Assembly (NCBI GenBank): GCA_020723105.1
Contig: DYJL01000028.1
Coordinates: 1 to 37,716 of the forward strand
Direction: 5' to 3'
DNA length: 37,716 nucleotides
DNA from: Nitrospira japonica
GTDB lineage: Bacteria; Nitrospirota; Thermodesulfovibrionia; UBA6902
Made by a program: the position numbers and the translations under genes
Part shown: positions 5,651 to 13,837 of the stretch, piece by piece
Layout: each line of letters begins with the position of its first letter
How positions within the stretch are numbered: the stretch's first letter is position 1
Notes under the pieces: model-generated
Databases searched by the model: none
The model's input: the letters and a program-made list of their open reading frames with translations, nothing else
Told to the model about the DNA's origin: nothing

Positions 5651-7884
5651 TTTGTCGTCGGTAAAGTTATTGTAAAAGTAGTTCCATGTTCGGTTGACTC
5701 TTCTTCTGTAGATGTTTCAAAAGTAATAGTTCCGCCGTGCTTGGTTATAATACCATATGAAACAAAAAGGCCTAATCCAGTGCCTTCCCCCACCTTTTTT
5801 GTGGTAAATAGGGGGTCAAATATTTTTGCTCTGTGCTGTCTGTCTATTCCGTATCCTGTATCTGAAATTACTACTTCAACTTCGTCTCCATTGTCTGCCG
5901 GCTTTGTAATTACCGAGAGAGTTCCTCCCGTCTTCATAGCGGATATAGCGTTATTTATTATATTGAAAAACACCTGCTGTAATTCTCCGGCATGTCCTTT
6001 CACCTGCGGCAGCGAATCGGGTAATTTTTTATTAATGGTTATTTTGTGAAGCGATGCGGTGTTACCCACAACTGAAAGAACTGAGTTAATATTTTGATTG
6101 ATGTCTACATTTTCTTCTTTTTGCTCTGAAAATCTGGTAAAGCTCAAGAGGTTCTCCACAACCCTTTTGGCATTGGTTCCCTGTTTTTCTATTGTCTTCA
6201 GAATTTCATAAAGCTCTGAATCCGGCTGAGTTTTTTCAAGCTGCAGATCCGTAAAGCCAAGAATTATCGCAAGAGGATTGTTTATCTCGTGCGCTACACC
6301 TGCCGCAAGAGTGCCCACTGACGCCAGCTTTTCTGTGTAATAGCTCTGTTCCTCTATTTTTTTTCTGTCTGAAATATCTCTCGATATACCGAGGACATTA
6401 GATGGGTTGCCATGTTCATCCAGCAGGAGAGTAAAATTTGTGCTCAGCCAGCGCGGGTTGCCGTCTACCTCTACAGAATAGGTTATTTGTTTGCTTTTTC
6501 CAGATGCAAAGACTTCGTCAATGGTTTTCAACTGCAGCGCTGCGCTGTCTTCGTTCAGACAGAGTTCTCCTATGTTGACGCCTGTAAGCTTATATGCTTC
6601 GTGATTGAAAAATGTACTCCCCGAATGATTAATTGTCATAATATTCCCATTGTGATCTACTGTAAAAATAATGTCTTCAGCATTTTCTACGAGAGATTTA
6701 TATCTGTGCTCTGATTTCTCAAGATCCATTGTTTTTTTCCTGACTTCGTCTTTTAGTGAATTAGACCAGCTCAGCACCAATGCAATATTCAAAATGCCAC
6801 CGAAAAGTATGACGAAGATGACGATAACCTGAAATGAAAGCTGCCGGACATGTATTGAATAAATTGCCCCTTCCACCTCGCTTATTGGCGCTACAACTGC
6901 CACGGACCATATGTCAGCCCCTTTGGAGTCTAAAGTAATGGGTGCGTAAGCGATCAGTTTTTTCATCTCGCCTTCAACACCTCTGTGCCAACCTGAGGTA
7001 TAAAAACTTGTTCCCCCTTTTCCCTTCAGCATCTGTTCTTTCTGAATTTCATTGATCTTTGCAAACGATATGGTGGGCTTTTTTTCCTTCCTGACCTCGA
7101 AGGCGTTCTTGCCTATAAATTCCGACTCAGGGTGATATAAAAAGTTTCCTTTATTATCAATTACCCATGCATAGCCTGTTTTTCCAGAACGGATATCTTT
7201 TGTTATAACCTTAACCAGTGATGTGGCGTCTACAGTAAAAATCAGGACGCCAGAGAAATTATTCGTTGCAAGAGGATGGCTTTCGTCAACAGATACTTGC
7301 CAGATGGGAAGCACCATTTTCATTACGAGAGAAGCCCCGGTATCTTTTTTTACCAGAGGCGTTATCAAGGATATGTCCTTGATAACTATATTATTCCGTA
7401 TCTTTTTATTTCGGGCCCACTCGAGATAAGAAAGGTCCTTAGAACTGGTATATATAGTATGGTATCCGGAAGAGTTTACCACATGAGTTTTCTTATTACT
7501 TTCGATGAATCGAATTTCTTCTACGCCTTCATCTTTTACACTTGAAAAGGTAATCCCCATCCTTCTTGCCATGAAGGCAGTTTCCATATATTGCACAGAC
7601 GGAGAGTTGCCGAGAAGCTGCAGTTCCCTTTTTAACATATTCAAGCTGCTTTCCACCTGCTGAGCAGCGTGCCTGGCAAGGACGAGCTGCTGTTCGTTAA
7701 AATCTCTTGTTACGATTTCTTTTACTTTTTGTGAATACAGCCATCCAAGAAGGAGGATTACGCCAAAAAGCAATAACATTATTACGCCTACTAAAACCTG
7801 AAGGGATCTTATCCTGAAAAATTTTTCAGCAAGGACCGAAATTAAAAATGTGAAATTGATATAAGAGGATTTCCCGTTTTTCAA
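5644..7884 (-). CDS. Membrane sensor histidine kinase, Cache-PAS-HisKA-HATPase
   Basis: A 746-residue kinase. A transmembrane helix at about 29-50 and another at about 351-374 flank a periplasmic Cache-like sensor region of roughly 300 residues (YAWVIDNKGNFLYHP near 238-252 is typical). A PAS domain spans about 390-510. The H box is SVGTLAAGVAHEINNP with H532. The N box is NIINNAISAM near 641-650, and the G boxes are DTGYGID (675) and GEGTGLGL (699-706). It is an NtrB/ZraS-like kinase in layout. The start is TTG, overlapping the TGA of the upstream Usp gene as TTGA, so translation is coupled to a stress protein. The likely partner is the receiver just downstream, possibly also the NtrC-type regulator at 12453. 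Confidence 0.93.
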   Translation of the reverse strand: MKNGKSSYINFTFLISVLAEKFFRIRSLQVLVGVIMLLLFGVILLLGWLYSQKVKEIVTRDFNEQQLVLARHAAQQVESSLNMLKRELQLLGNSPSVQYMETAFMARRMGITFSSVKDEGVEEIRFIESNKKTHVVNSSGYHTIYTSSKDLSYLEWARNKKIRNNIVIKDISLITPLVKKDTGASLVMKMVLPIWQVSVDESHPLATNNFSGVLIFTVDATSLVKVITKDIRSGKTGYAWVIDNKGNFLYHPESEFIGKNAFEVRKEKKPTISFAKINEIQKEQMLKGKGGTSFYTSGWHRGVEGEMKKLIAYAPITLDSKGADIWSVAVVAPISEVEGAIYSIHVRQLSFQVIVIFVILFGGILNIALVLSWSNSLKDEVRKKTMDLEKSEHRYKSLVENAEDIIFTVDHNGNIMTINHSGSTFFNHEAYKLTGVNIGELCLNEDSAALQLKTIDEVFASGKSKQITYSVEVDGNPRWLSTNFTLLLDEHGNPSNVLGISRDISDRKKIEEQSYYTEKLASVGTLAAGVAHEINNPLAIILGFTDLQLEKTQPDSELYEILKTIEKQGTNAKRVVENLLSFTRFSEQKEENVDINQNINSVLSVVGNTASLHKITINKKLPDSLPQVKGHAGELQQVFFNIINNAISAMKTGGTLSVITKPADNGDEVEVVISDTGYGIDRQHRAKIFDPLFTTKKVGEGTGLGLFVSYGIITKHGGTITFETSTEEESTEHGTTFTITLPTTKQ

Positions 7885-8753
7885 CTTTCGCCTTTCACGG
7901 TCTTTGTTATAAGAATGGGGCAGGGGGTATAACCAATAACTTTTTCAGCAACGCTGCCCATAAGAAGCCGGCTAATCCCTGTCCTTCCGTGGCTGCCCAT
8001 TACAATTACATCACAATTGTATTCTTTTGAGAGCGAGGTGATAACCTCATGAGTTTCTCCTTCTCTTACCAGTGTTGTTGCCGTAATTCCCTCAGCTTCA
8101 GCCCTGTTTTTTAATTCTTCAACGAATTCTCTTGCTTTATTTACAAGGTGCTCAACAACCCCGGGCGCCTCAGTTAAAAATTCTTCAGTCACGTCAACAA
8201 CAGAGACGATTATTAATTGTCCTCCGTAGGATTTTGCAAGGTTAGCCGCTTTCTCAGCCGCAGTTATACTGTATCTGGAACCATCAGTTGGAAGCAGAAT
8301 TCTATTCCAGCCTACGGCGGAATTTTGAGGAATGATGAGAATATCTTTCTGACTATGTCCTATGACCCGCGCTGTAACGCTTCCTATAAGCGTCTTTTCA
8401 AGTCTTGTGATGCCATGTCGTCCCATGACTATCAGGTCATAACCGCCTTCTTCTGCAAAGTCCGTGATACTTTGGAATGCAATACCTTCCAGTATTTGTG
8501 TTCTTATGAAAATGTCTTCCTGCTTCGCAATTTCCGATATTTTCGAGAGGATCTTTTCTCCTTCTTCATGGAGTTTTTTGCTGATTTTTTCCTTAGTGCT
8601 TAGGATTTCAAACTGGTCCTGGTATAACGGTATTACTGTGATAACGGTTATCCAGCTTTTATCTTCCCGGACTATTTTGCAGGCTTGCCTGAAGGCATTC
8701 GTGCTTGAATCTGAGCCGTCAACTGCTGAGAGTATTTTTCTGTATCTGCCCAT
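7881..8753 (-). CDS. Tandem-domain universal stress protein
   Basis: A 290-residue protein with two Usp domains (about 1-145 and 148-290). Each carries the ATP-binding G-2X-G-9X-G-S/T signature: GRHGITRLEKTLIGSVTARV in the first half and GSHGRTGISRLLMGSVAEKV in the second. The second half also has the DVTEEFLTEAPGV helix that is strongly similar to the single-domain Usp at 16472. Usp proteins bind ATP or act as stress-linked regulators. The gene is coupled to the histidine kinase by a 4-base overlap, which suggests the Usp protein modulates that kinase. A hairpin upstream separates it from the preceding Usp/TauE genes. Confidence 0.93.
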   Translation of the reverse strand: MGRYRKILSAVDGSDSSTNAFRQACKIVREDKSWITVITVIPLYQDQFEILSTKEKISKKLHEEGEKILSKISEIAKQEDIFIRTQILEGIAFQSITDFAEEGGYDLIVMGRHGITRLEKTLIGSVTARVIGHSQKDILIIPQNSAVGWNRILLPTDGSRYSITAAEKAANLAKSYGGQLIIVSVVDVTEEFLTEAPGVVEHLVNKAREFVEELKNRAEAEGITATTLVREGETHEVITSLSKEYNCDVIVMGSHGRTGISRLLMGSVAEKVIGYTPCPILITKTVKGES

Positions 8754-8813
8754 AGATGCTATATTAACAAATTTGAATTCTGAGTATGCAGGTAAAATTC
8801 AGAATAAATTCAA

Positions 8814-8837
8814 GGGAGGACTTTTTAAGGTCCTCCC
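8814..8837 (-). terminator. Hairpin terminator candidate after the Usp gene
   Basis: GGGAGGAC (8814-8821) pairs perfectly with GTCCTCCC (8830-8837) across an 8-base AT-rich loop. On the minus strand it lies just beyond the stop of the Usp gene that ends at 8864 and is followed by TTGAATTT, a weak T-rich tail. It would separate the TauE/Usp unit from the tandem-Usp/kinase unit. Confidence 0.55.
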
Positions 8838-8863
8838 ACTTCTTTTGACTTGGAACATGATCA

Positions 8864-9301
8864 TTAGTCAGGATGTTTAACTATATATACAGAACATGGA
8901 CTATGCCTTACCACCTTTGATGCAACGCTCCCCATTTTAAAGCGTGAAGAAGAGCTTAATCCACGGCTGCCGATGATGATAAGATCCATTTTTTCCTGCT
9001 CGGCATAATCTATAATCGCATCTGGCACGGAAGTAGAAGCAACTATCTCTCTGCATGTTGCGATTATGTCTTCATTTGCAAGTACACCGCAAGCTTGTTG
9101 TGCTATATAATCTGCCCGGCTCAGCATTCCGGCTTTTAATTTTTCTTTTTCTGCTGCCGAAATTTCAAGGTCCATACCCTCAATTACCGGAACAACATTA
9201 ATCAGGCATATTTTGGCGTCTTTTGTTTTTGCATAATCAGAGGCAACTTTCAATGCCTCCATAGCATATTTTGAACCATCTACTGGAACTAATACTTTCA
9301 T
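8864..9301 (-). CDS. Universal stress protein (single domain)
   Basis: A 145-residue Usp-fold protein: MKVLVPVDGSKYAMEAL at the N terminus and the nucleotide-binding signature GSRGLSSSSRFKMGSVASKV near the C terminus. It is encoded three bases after the membrane protein gene, in the same direction as TauE, so it is probably part of the TauE operon. The order TauE, small membrane protein, Usp recurs at 16472-18323. Confidence 0.93.
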   Translation of the reverse strand: MKVLVPVDGSKYAMEALKVASDYAKTKDAKICLINVVPVIEGMDLEISAAEKEKLKAGMLSRADYIAQQACGVLANEDIIATCREIVASTSVPDAIIDYAEQEKMDLIIIGSRGLSSSSRFKMGSVASKVVRHSPCSVYIVKHPD

Positions 9302-9304
9302 TAA

Positions 9305-10018
9305 TTATGCCTCCTTTTTGACTTTGGCCTTTTTCATACTCATTCCGAGACCGTCGAAGATATAAAATATAGCATAGCCCCACCACATGGTATAAGCCAC
9401 GTAAAATATGAGCAGTCCGGACATCATACCGGCATGGTCCACCACTTTATTGGCGTCAATCTTGTAGAAATTGTAGCCGGGTTCAACGGCCTTTTTGTTT
9501 ACATCATCTATCACCTTTGCGTCGGCTACAAGTTTTTGCTTTTTCAGTTCCTTGGATATCTTGTCTAAAGCTGTCCACCAGTTTCTCATTGCATTCTTTT
9601 CTTCATATCCATAACGCTCCAATACGAACTTGCCATCGTTTTTATACATGGCGTCTGAATCGGTTAATGCACTTGTAAGAACTGACCCCAGGTCGCCCTG
9701 TATCTTTAATTGAGTGCTTTGAATCTCAACCGTTGCACCTGCTGTTGTGAATAGTTTTGCAGTGTTTTCAACATCCTCAATCTTGTCGAGGTTGATGCTT
9801 ACTGATAATGCCTTGCCGTTTACTTTCTCAACGGATTTGGCTACTTTCGGGATAAAGTATGATGAGCCTTTTGAAAGTTTGTTAAACATATCATCCGAAA
9901 ATACAAGGCCGTTCTTGCCGCCGGGAAATACAGGCGAGAAGATCAATACCAGTACTGATAAGAACGATATGGCCAACACAATGCCCATGCCGAACATCTT
10001 TTTATTTCTTACTATCAT
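9305..10018 (-). CDS. Two-helix membrane protein of the TauE/Usp operon, function unknown
   Basis: I do not recognise a characterised family. The 237-residue protein has an N-terminal hydrophobic helix (about 9-30), an extracytoplasmic middle part of about 160 residues rich in charged and beta-prone sequence (ALSVSINLDKIEDVENTAKL, then ATVEIQSTQLKIQGDLGSVL), and a second hydrophobic segment at about 196-222 rich in aromatics (YVAYTMWWGYAIFYIF), ending in a basic tail. It is one base from the TauE gene and three bases from a Usp gene, so it probably works with the exporter, for example as an accessory or sensing subunit. A shorter, different membrane protein holds the same position in the second cassette at 16890. 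Confidence 0.75.
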   Translation of the reverse strand: MIVRNKKMFGMGIVLAISFLSVLVLIFSPVFPGGKNGLVFSDDMFNKLSKGSSYFIPKVAKSVEKVNGKALSVSINLDKIEDVENTAKLFTTAGATVEIQSTQLKIQGDLGSVLTSALTDSDAMYKNDGKFVLERYGYEEKNAMRNWWTALDKISKELKKQKLVADAKVIDDVNKKAVEPGYNFYKIDANKVVDHAGMMSGLLIFYVAYTMWWGYAIFYIFDGLGMSMKKAKVKKEA

Positions 10019-10019
10019 G

Positions 10020-11303
10020 TTATACCTCCTCCTTTACAAGCACGGGAGCAACACTGTCGTCTTCTCCTCTTAATGTGCCGATATTTACGACAAACTTGCC
10101 TATGACCCATGCTGCAAAGGCCGCAACAACTACCCAGAATATTATATTGCCTGCGGATTCAATGCCCTTAACAACCGGCTTGGACCAGTTGATGACTTCA
10201 AGGTCAACGAGTTTTTTCGGAAGAGTTGCCGCTCTGTTAATGAAGCCTGCGAGAATTGATACTGCATAGAAACCTCTGATGTGAATGCCTTTAACAACCT
10301 TGGTTGTAAGCGCTCCTACCTGAATGCCGATAAGAGAGCCGAGAAGCATACCCATTGCCAGGGTGTAAAATACATATCCATAAATAGCATACTGGGTCGT
10401 TGCGGCGAGACCTGCAGTGAAGATGATCTGGAGAATGTCGGTGCCGACGGTTGTCATTGAAGAAACACCGAATACATAGACGAACATCGGGAAGGTGATG
10501 AATCCACCGCCTACTCCCATGATTGCCGCCATGAGGCCTACAACAACTCCGCCGAGCGCAACGATTACGCCGGAGATCTTTTTGCCGCCCGGCACAAAAT
10601 CTTCATCAAATCTGATAGCGGGCGGAATGTTTATGTTCTGGACTTTTATGGAGAGATTTGTCATTCCAGAACCGCCGCCATGGGCATCGCCAGTGTCATG
10701 TGACTTTCTTGATTTAAGGAAGTCTGCCAGTGCATAAAAGCCGAGGAAACCCAGGAGCACTGCATAGATCAGACTGATGAAGGCTTCACTAAGGTTAGGG
10801 TCATAGTCATAGAGACCCTTGTTGATTGCGCCGCCTATGAATGTCCCGCCGGCTGAGCCGACGAGGAATGCTATTGCCAGTTTGACAGATACGTTGCCGA
10901 GTTTTTTATGAACCGCTGTTCCCATTATTGCTTTTGCAAAAATATGAAAAAGGTCAGTTCCTACTGCGAGTATTCCTTTTACTCCCGCTGCCATCAAAGC
11001 CGGTGTTATAATGAACCCGCCGCCTGCGCCGATACAGCCCGTAATCAGTCCGGCGCAGAGACCGATTGCAATTGATATTAAGAAAATATCTGTTGAATAG
11101 AATGCCGGGGCATATGCAGTTTTACTTCCCAGCATGTCCCCTGCATCAACCATAGCCACCACCAGAATAGGCAGCAGCATTATAAAGAGTATCCACATCT
11201 TCTTCCTCTGTTTTAAAATACTCATTGAGACTTCATAGTCCCATTTGGCGTGAGCAACAGACGCCATCTTCAGGAACTCAAACACACGTCTTCCGATCCC
11301 CAT
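10020..11303 (-). CDS. TauE/SafE-family anion exporter (long form)
   Basis: A 427-residue polytopic membrane protein. The two internally repeated TauE halves each start with a glycine-rich helix: GCIGAGGGFIITPALM (about 90-105) and IMGVGGGFITFPMF (about 263-276), followed by VGTDL and VGTDI motifs. A cytoplasmic loop at about 200-245 contains the His/Gly-rich stretch KSHDTGDAHGGGSG. The N terminus carries an extra 35-residue soluble region before the first helix. TauE/SafE proteins move sulfite, sulfonates, sulfoacetate or related organic anions; the substrate is not identifiable. An AGGAGG site precedes the start. Confidence 0.9.
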   Translation of the reverse strand: MGIGRRVFEFLKMASVAHAKWDYEVSMSILKQRKKMWILFIMLLPILVVAMVDAGDMLGSKTAYAPAFYSTDIFLISIAIGLCAGLITGCIGAGGGFIITPALMAAGVKGILAVGTDLFHIFAKAIMGTAVHKKLGNVSVKLAIAFLVGSAGGTFIGGAINKGLYDYDPNLSEAFISLIYAVLLGFLGFYALADFLKSRKSHDTGDAHGGGSGMTNLSIKVQNINIPPAIRFDEDFVPGGKKISGVIVALGGVVVGLMAAIMGVGGGFITFPMFVYVFGVSSMTTVGTDILQIIFTAGLAATTQYAIYGYVFYTLAMGMLLGSLIGIQVGALTTKVVKGIHIRGFYAVSILAGFINRAATLPKKLVDLEVINWSKPVVKGIESAGNIIFWVVVAAFAAWVIGKFVVNIGTLRGEDDSVAPVLVKEEV

Positions 11304-11432
11304 TTTGATTCTTCCTCCTTTTTTATTTAGTTGAACAGTTGAATGTTGAACAGTGAATAGTTAAATTAGAAAAATTGATTCTTATTTTTTCTTGCTGTTC
11401 ACTGACTACTATCCACTATTTACTTCTTTTTT

Positions 11433-11918
11433 TTATGCCGTCAACGGCACACTATTTTTCGAGACAACTACCAGCGGACATTTAAGCCTTTTCCATGCCT
11501 TTGCGAATGTTTTCTCTTTTACGTCGCATCCAATATTGAGTTCAATTGCCGCGCCCACAATAACAAACAATATCTCGCTCCTCCTATCCGTATAATCAAG
11601 GATAGCCTTTTTCACGCATCCTTTTTCCATGACCAGACTGAATCTGAAACCCACTTTTTCTACCTCGGACAGGAAATGCTTTAATCCTTTGCGGTCTTTT
11701 TCTGATTCGGAAACATAGAGGATTTCCAGATTTGCCTTCATCCTCTCACTGATATTCAGAGCGTACTTCAGAGCGTCCTTGTCAAAGGCACTGTCGGAAA
11801 TGGCGAGAAGAACGGTTTTATGCCCTTTCAGGATTTCCTTTGTTGTTTCGTGCTCCCCTGCCTCTGCAAATGCAACCGCCGACATTGTATCTTCTATCCG
11901 CTTCATGAATTTTTTCAT
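11433..11918 (-). CDS. Divergent Usp-like protein with an AFAEAGEH N-terminal module
   Basis: A 161-residue protein. Residues about 35-155 look like a Usp/adenine-nucleotide alpha-hydrolase fold (TVLLAISDSAFDKDALKYAL, ANLEILYVSE, LKCPLVVVS), but the G-2X-G-9X-G ATP-binding motif is missing; VGAAIELNIGC stands in its place. Residues 1-32 form a helix containing AFAEAGEH that is also found, almost alone, in the 55-residue protein just upstream (11961-12128). It is therefore probably a non-ATP-binding signalling Usp. It leads toward the TauE gene after a 129-base spacer. Confidence 0.75.
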   Translation of the reverse strand: MKKFMKRIEDTMSAVAFAEAGEHETTKEILKGHKTVLLAISDSAFDKDALKYALNISERMKANLEILYVSESEKDRKGLKHFLSEVEKVGFRFSLVMEKGCVKKAILDYTDRRSEILFVIVGAAIELNIGCDVKEKTFAKAWKRLKCPLVVVSKNSVPLTA

Positions 11919-11960
11919 TCTTGTTTATCCCACACACTGACAGTTCTATCTTTGAGCGGC

Positions 11961-12128
11961 TTATTTACCCTGTGCGCGTAACTGTGTGCGCGGTCTTTTT
12001 GTAATCCGGTCTCTTTTTTCAGGCCTCTTTTCTTCTCTTACAATCTCTCTTGCAGTATCATGTTCGCCTGCCTCTGCAAATGCCGCTGCTGCGTATACGT
12101 CTTCCATTTTCTTCAGAAGTTTCTTCAT
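11961..12128 (-). CDS. Small basic protein, 55 residues, with AFAEAGEH module
   Basis: A short gene with a good AGGAGG site seven bases before its ATG. The product starts MKKLLKKMEDVYAAAAFAEA, continues GEHDTAREIV, and ends in a strongly basic tail (about ten Arg and Lys in the last 25 residues). The first 31 residues match the N terminus of the Usp-like protein encoded next (11433-11918): about 17 identities without gaps, including an unbroken AFAEAGEH. It is either a free-standing copy of that module or a duplicated gene truncated after it. It is the first gene behind the sigma-54-like promoter at 12180. Its short length and paralogy are seen directly; its role is unknown. Confidence 0.7.
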   Translation of the reverse strand: MKKLLKKMEDVYAAAAFAEAGEHDTAREIVREEKRPEKRDRITKRPRTQLRAQGK

Positions 12129-12179
12129 TTTTTAATCCTCCTTTTGGTTAGGGTTATTAACTTTTGATAGATAATCTAT

Positions 12180-12195
12180 TTCATAAACCGTGCCA
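12180..12195 (-). promoter_or_regulatory. Sigma-54-like -24/-12 promoter
   Basis: On the minus strand the sequence reads TGGCACGGTTTATGAA. The -24 element TGGCACG is perfect and preceded by C; the -12 element is ATGAA instead of TTGCA, with the invariant G in place and correctly spaced but C replaced by A. The predicted start is near 12169, giving a leader of about 40 bases before the 55-residue protein. A sigma-54 activator gene lies divergently 260 bases away, which supports the call. Confidence 0.6.
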
Positions 12196-12256
12196 GAAAA
12201 GAAAAACTCATAACTGCATGAAATCATTACTTTTGATTATTTCACTGAAAGTGCAC

Positions 12257-12275
12257 TAATGTTGCATTATGCAAT
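12257..12275. promoter_or_regulatory. Palindromic site, copy 1 (candidate enhancer for the sigma-54 promoter)
   Basis: The core TTGCATTATGCAA (12262-12274) is a perfect odd palindrome. With flanks, TAATGTTGCATTATGCAAT is the reverse complement of the site at 12394-12412 at 18 of 19 positions. Its centre lies about 98 bases upstream of the predicted start of the sigma-54 transcript, the usual distance for an NtrC-type enhancer. Confidence 0.6.
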
Positions 12276-12384
12276 TTAAAAATAATGTTCTTCTGTAATT
12301 CCCATCAGAAGTTAAACCTGAGGCCTTATAATTATTGCCTTCTCACCCGAATTTGATGACGCTTACCAGAAGTGTTGCAGTTAA

Positions 12385-12413
12385 TTGGCATGGATTGCAT
12401 TATGCAACATTAT
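12385..12413 (+). promoter_or_regulatory. Promoter of the NtrC-type regulator with palindromic operator in its spacer (copy 2)
   Basis: TTGGCA (12385-12390) and CATTAT (12408-12413) are 17 bases apart and fit a moderate sigma-70 promoter. The spacer contains TTGCATTATGCAA (12395-12407), identical to the core of copy 1. A protein bound there would block RNA polymerase, so this copy is a natural autorepression site while copy 1 serves activation of the divergent sigma-54 promoter. Confidence 0.5.
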
Positions 12414-12452
12414 TCAGTTATCATGTGAGCAACTACAAGGTGTAAGAGATAT

Positions 12453-13814
12453 ATGGATAATAAAATCAAACTGCTCATTGCAGACGACGAAAAGATTACC
12501 CTGAAAAACCTGATGCACGTCATGAAGAAGGAAGGATATGATGTTACCGGCACGAGCAACGGTTCCAATGCATTGAAGTATCTGGAAACTGAAAGTTTTG
12601 ATATTGTGCTTACGGACGTGCGTATGGAAAAAGTTGACGGTATTCAGATACTGAAAAGATGCCGTGAACTTCATCCCGACACAGAGGTGATCATGATAAC
12701 CGGTTATGTGACACTCCAGTCCGCGATAAGCGCTATAAAGCAGGGCGCATATGATTACATAGCAAAACCTTTTAAACCGGATGAGGTGAGAAAGGTAGTA
12801 AGAGAAGCGATAGAGAAAGTTAAACTGAAAAAAGAGAATGCGCAACTTCGGGAGCAGCTTGAGAAATTTGAAGGCAAGGTCAGGATTATTACCCAGGACC
12901 CTGCAGTGCAGAGACTGCTTGAGACAGCAAAGCAGATAGCTCCAACGAACTGTAATGTCCTCCTGAGCGGTGAAAGCGGAACAGGAAAGGAAATGTTTGC
13001 GCGTTATATTCATTTCAACAGCGCAAGGGGAGAGGGACCGTTTTTCGCGATTAATTGCGGCGCATTTACTGAGGAGTTATTATCCAATGAATTATTTGGT
13101 CATGAAAAAGGCGCATTTACCGGCGCAACTGCCGGAAAAAAGGGTCTCATTGAAATGGCTTCCGGCGGTACGCTTTTTCTTGATGAAATTACGGAAATGA
13201 CCTCATCAATGCAGGTTAAGCTTTTGAGAGTTATTCAGGAAAAAGAGGTTCTGAGACTTGGCGCTACAAAGCCGCTCACTGTTGATGTCAGATTTATAGC
13301 AGCAACAAACAGGGATATCCATGATGCAATCAAGAAAGGCGGTTTCAGGCAGGATCTCTATTTCAGGCTGAATGTAGTTTCCATCCACATCCCTCCGCTC
13401 TCTGAAAGGAAGGACGACATACCGTTACTGAGCTATTATTTTCTGAAAAAATATTCAGTCCTCATGAAAAAAGAAATCAGTGAAATCTCGCAGGATGTGC
13501 TGGCTGTGCTGATGAATTATGATTTCCCGGGAAATGTAAGAGAGCTGGAAAATATCATAGAAAGGGGAGTGGCCCTATCAACCGGAAATATTATGGAAAC
13601 AGCGCATTTGCCGGAAGATTTGAAAGAGCTGAGCATCAGGACCTTCAGGAAAAAAGAAGGCAGGATACCTTCCCTCGAAGAGCAGGAAGAGGCGTACATC
13701 AAGTGGGTTATGCATGAGACCGGAGGCAACAGGACTGTTGCCTCGCAGATACTGGGGATAGACCGTGTTTCTCTCTGGAGGAAGCTGAAGAAGTATGGGC
13801 TCGAGGCAGGGTAG
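12453..13814 (+). CDS. NtrC-type sigma-54-dependent response regulator
   Basis: A 453-residue regulator with all three domains. Receiver: D11/D12, phosphoacceptor D55 (LTDVRMEKVDG), T83, K105. AAA+ domain: Walker A GESGTGKE (173-180), the sigma-54 contact loop GAFTGA (220-225), Walker B GGTLFLDEI with D244/E245, and the sensor segment FRQDLYFRLNV. C-terminal Fis-type helix-turn-helix: GGNRTVASQILGIDRVSLWR. It activates sigma-54 promoters from remote enhancer sites. The two inverted palindromes in the upstream spacer are its likely targets, and its probable kinase is the one at 5644-7884. A TauE gene follows after 23 bases. Confidence 0.96.
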   Translation: MDNKIKLLIADDEKITLKNLMHVMKKEGYDVTGTSNGSNALKYLETESFDIVLTDVRMEKVDGIQILKRCRELHPDTEVIMITGYVTLQSAISAIKQGAYDYIAKPFKPDEVRKVVREAIEKVKLKKENAQLREQLEKFEGKVRIITQDPAVQRLLETAKQIAPTNCNVLLSGESGTGKEMFARYIHFNSARGEGPFFAINCGAFTEELLSNELFGHEKGAFTGATAGKKGLIEMASGGTLFLDEITEMTSSMQVKLLRVIQEKEVLRLGATKPLTVDVRFIAATNRDIHDAIKKGGFRQDLYFRLNVVSIHIPPLSERKDDIPLLSYYFLKKYSVLMKKEISEISQDVLAVLMNYDFPGNVRELENIIERGVALSTGNIMETAHLPEDLKELSIRTFRKKEGRIPSLEEQEEAYIKWVMHETGGNRTVASQILGIDRVSLWRKLKKYGLEAG

Positions 13815-13837
13815 GGAGACGGTATAAAAAGGAGAGT

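Noticed and set aside
12386-12406. TTGGCATGGATTGCA read as a sigma-54 promoter for the regulator
   Set aside because: The distance between the GG and GC elements is eight bases where ten are needed; the alternative TGG-N10-GC reading keeps only the dinucleotides. A sigma-70 reading fits better.
12414-13013. Minus-strand open frame of 199 codons opposite the NtrC-type regulator
   Set aside because: It is fully antisense to an unmistakable three-domain regulator and shows no protein-family features.
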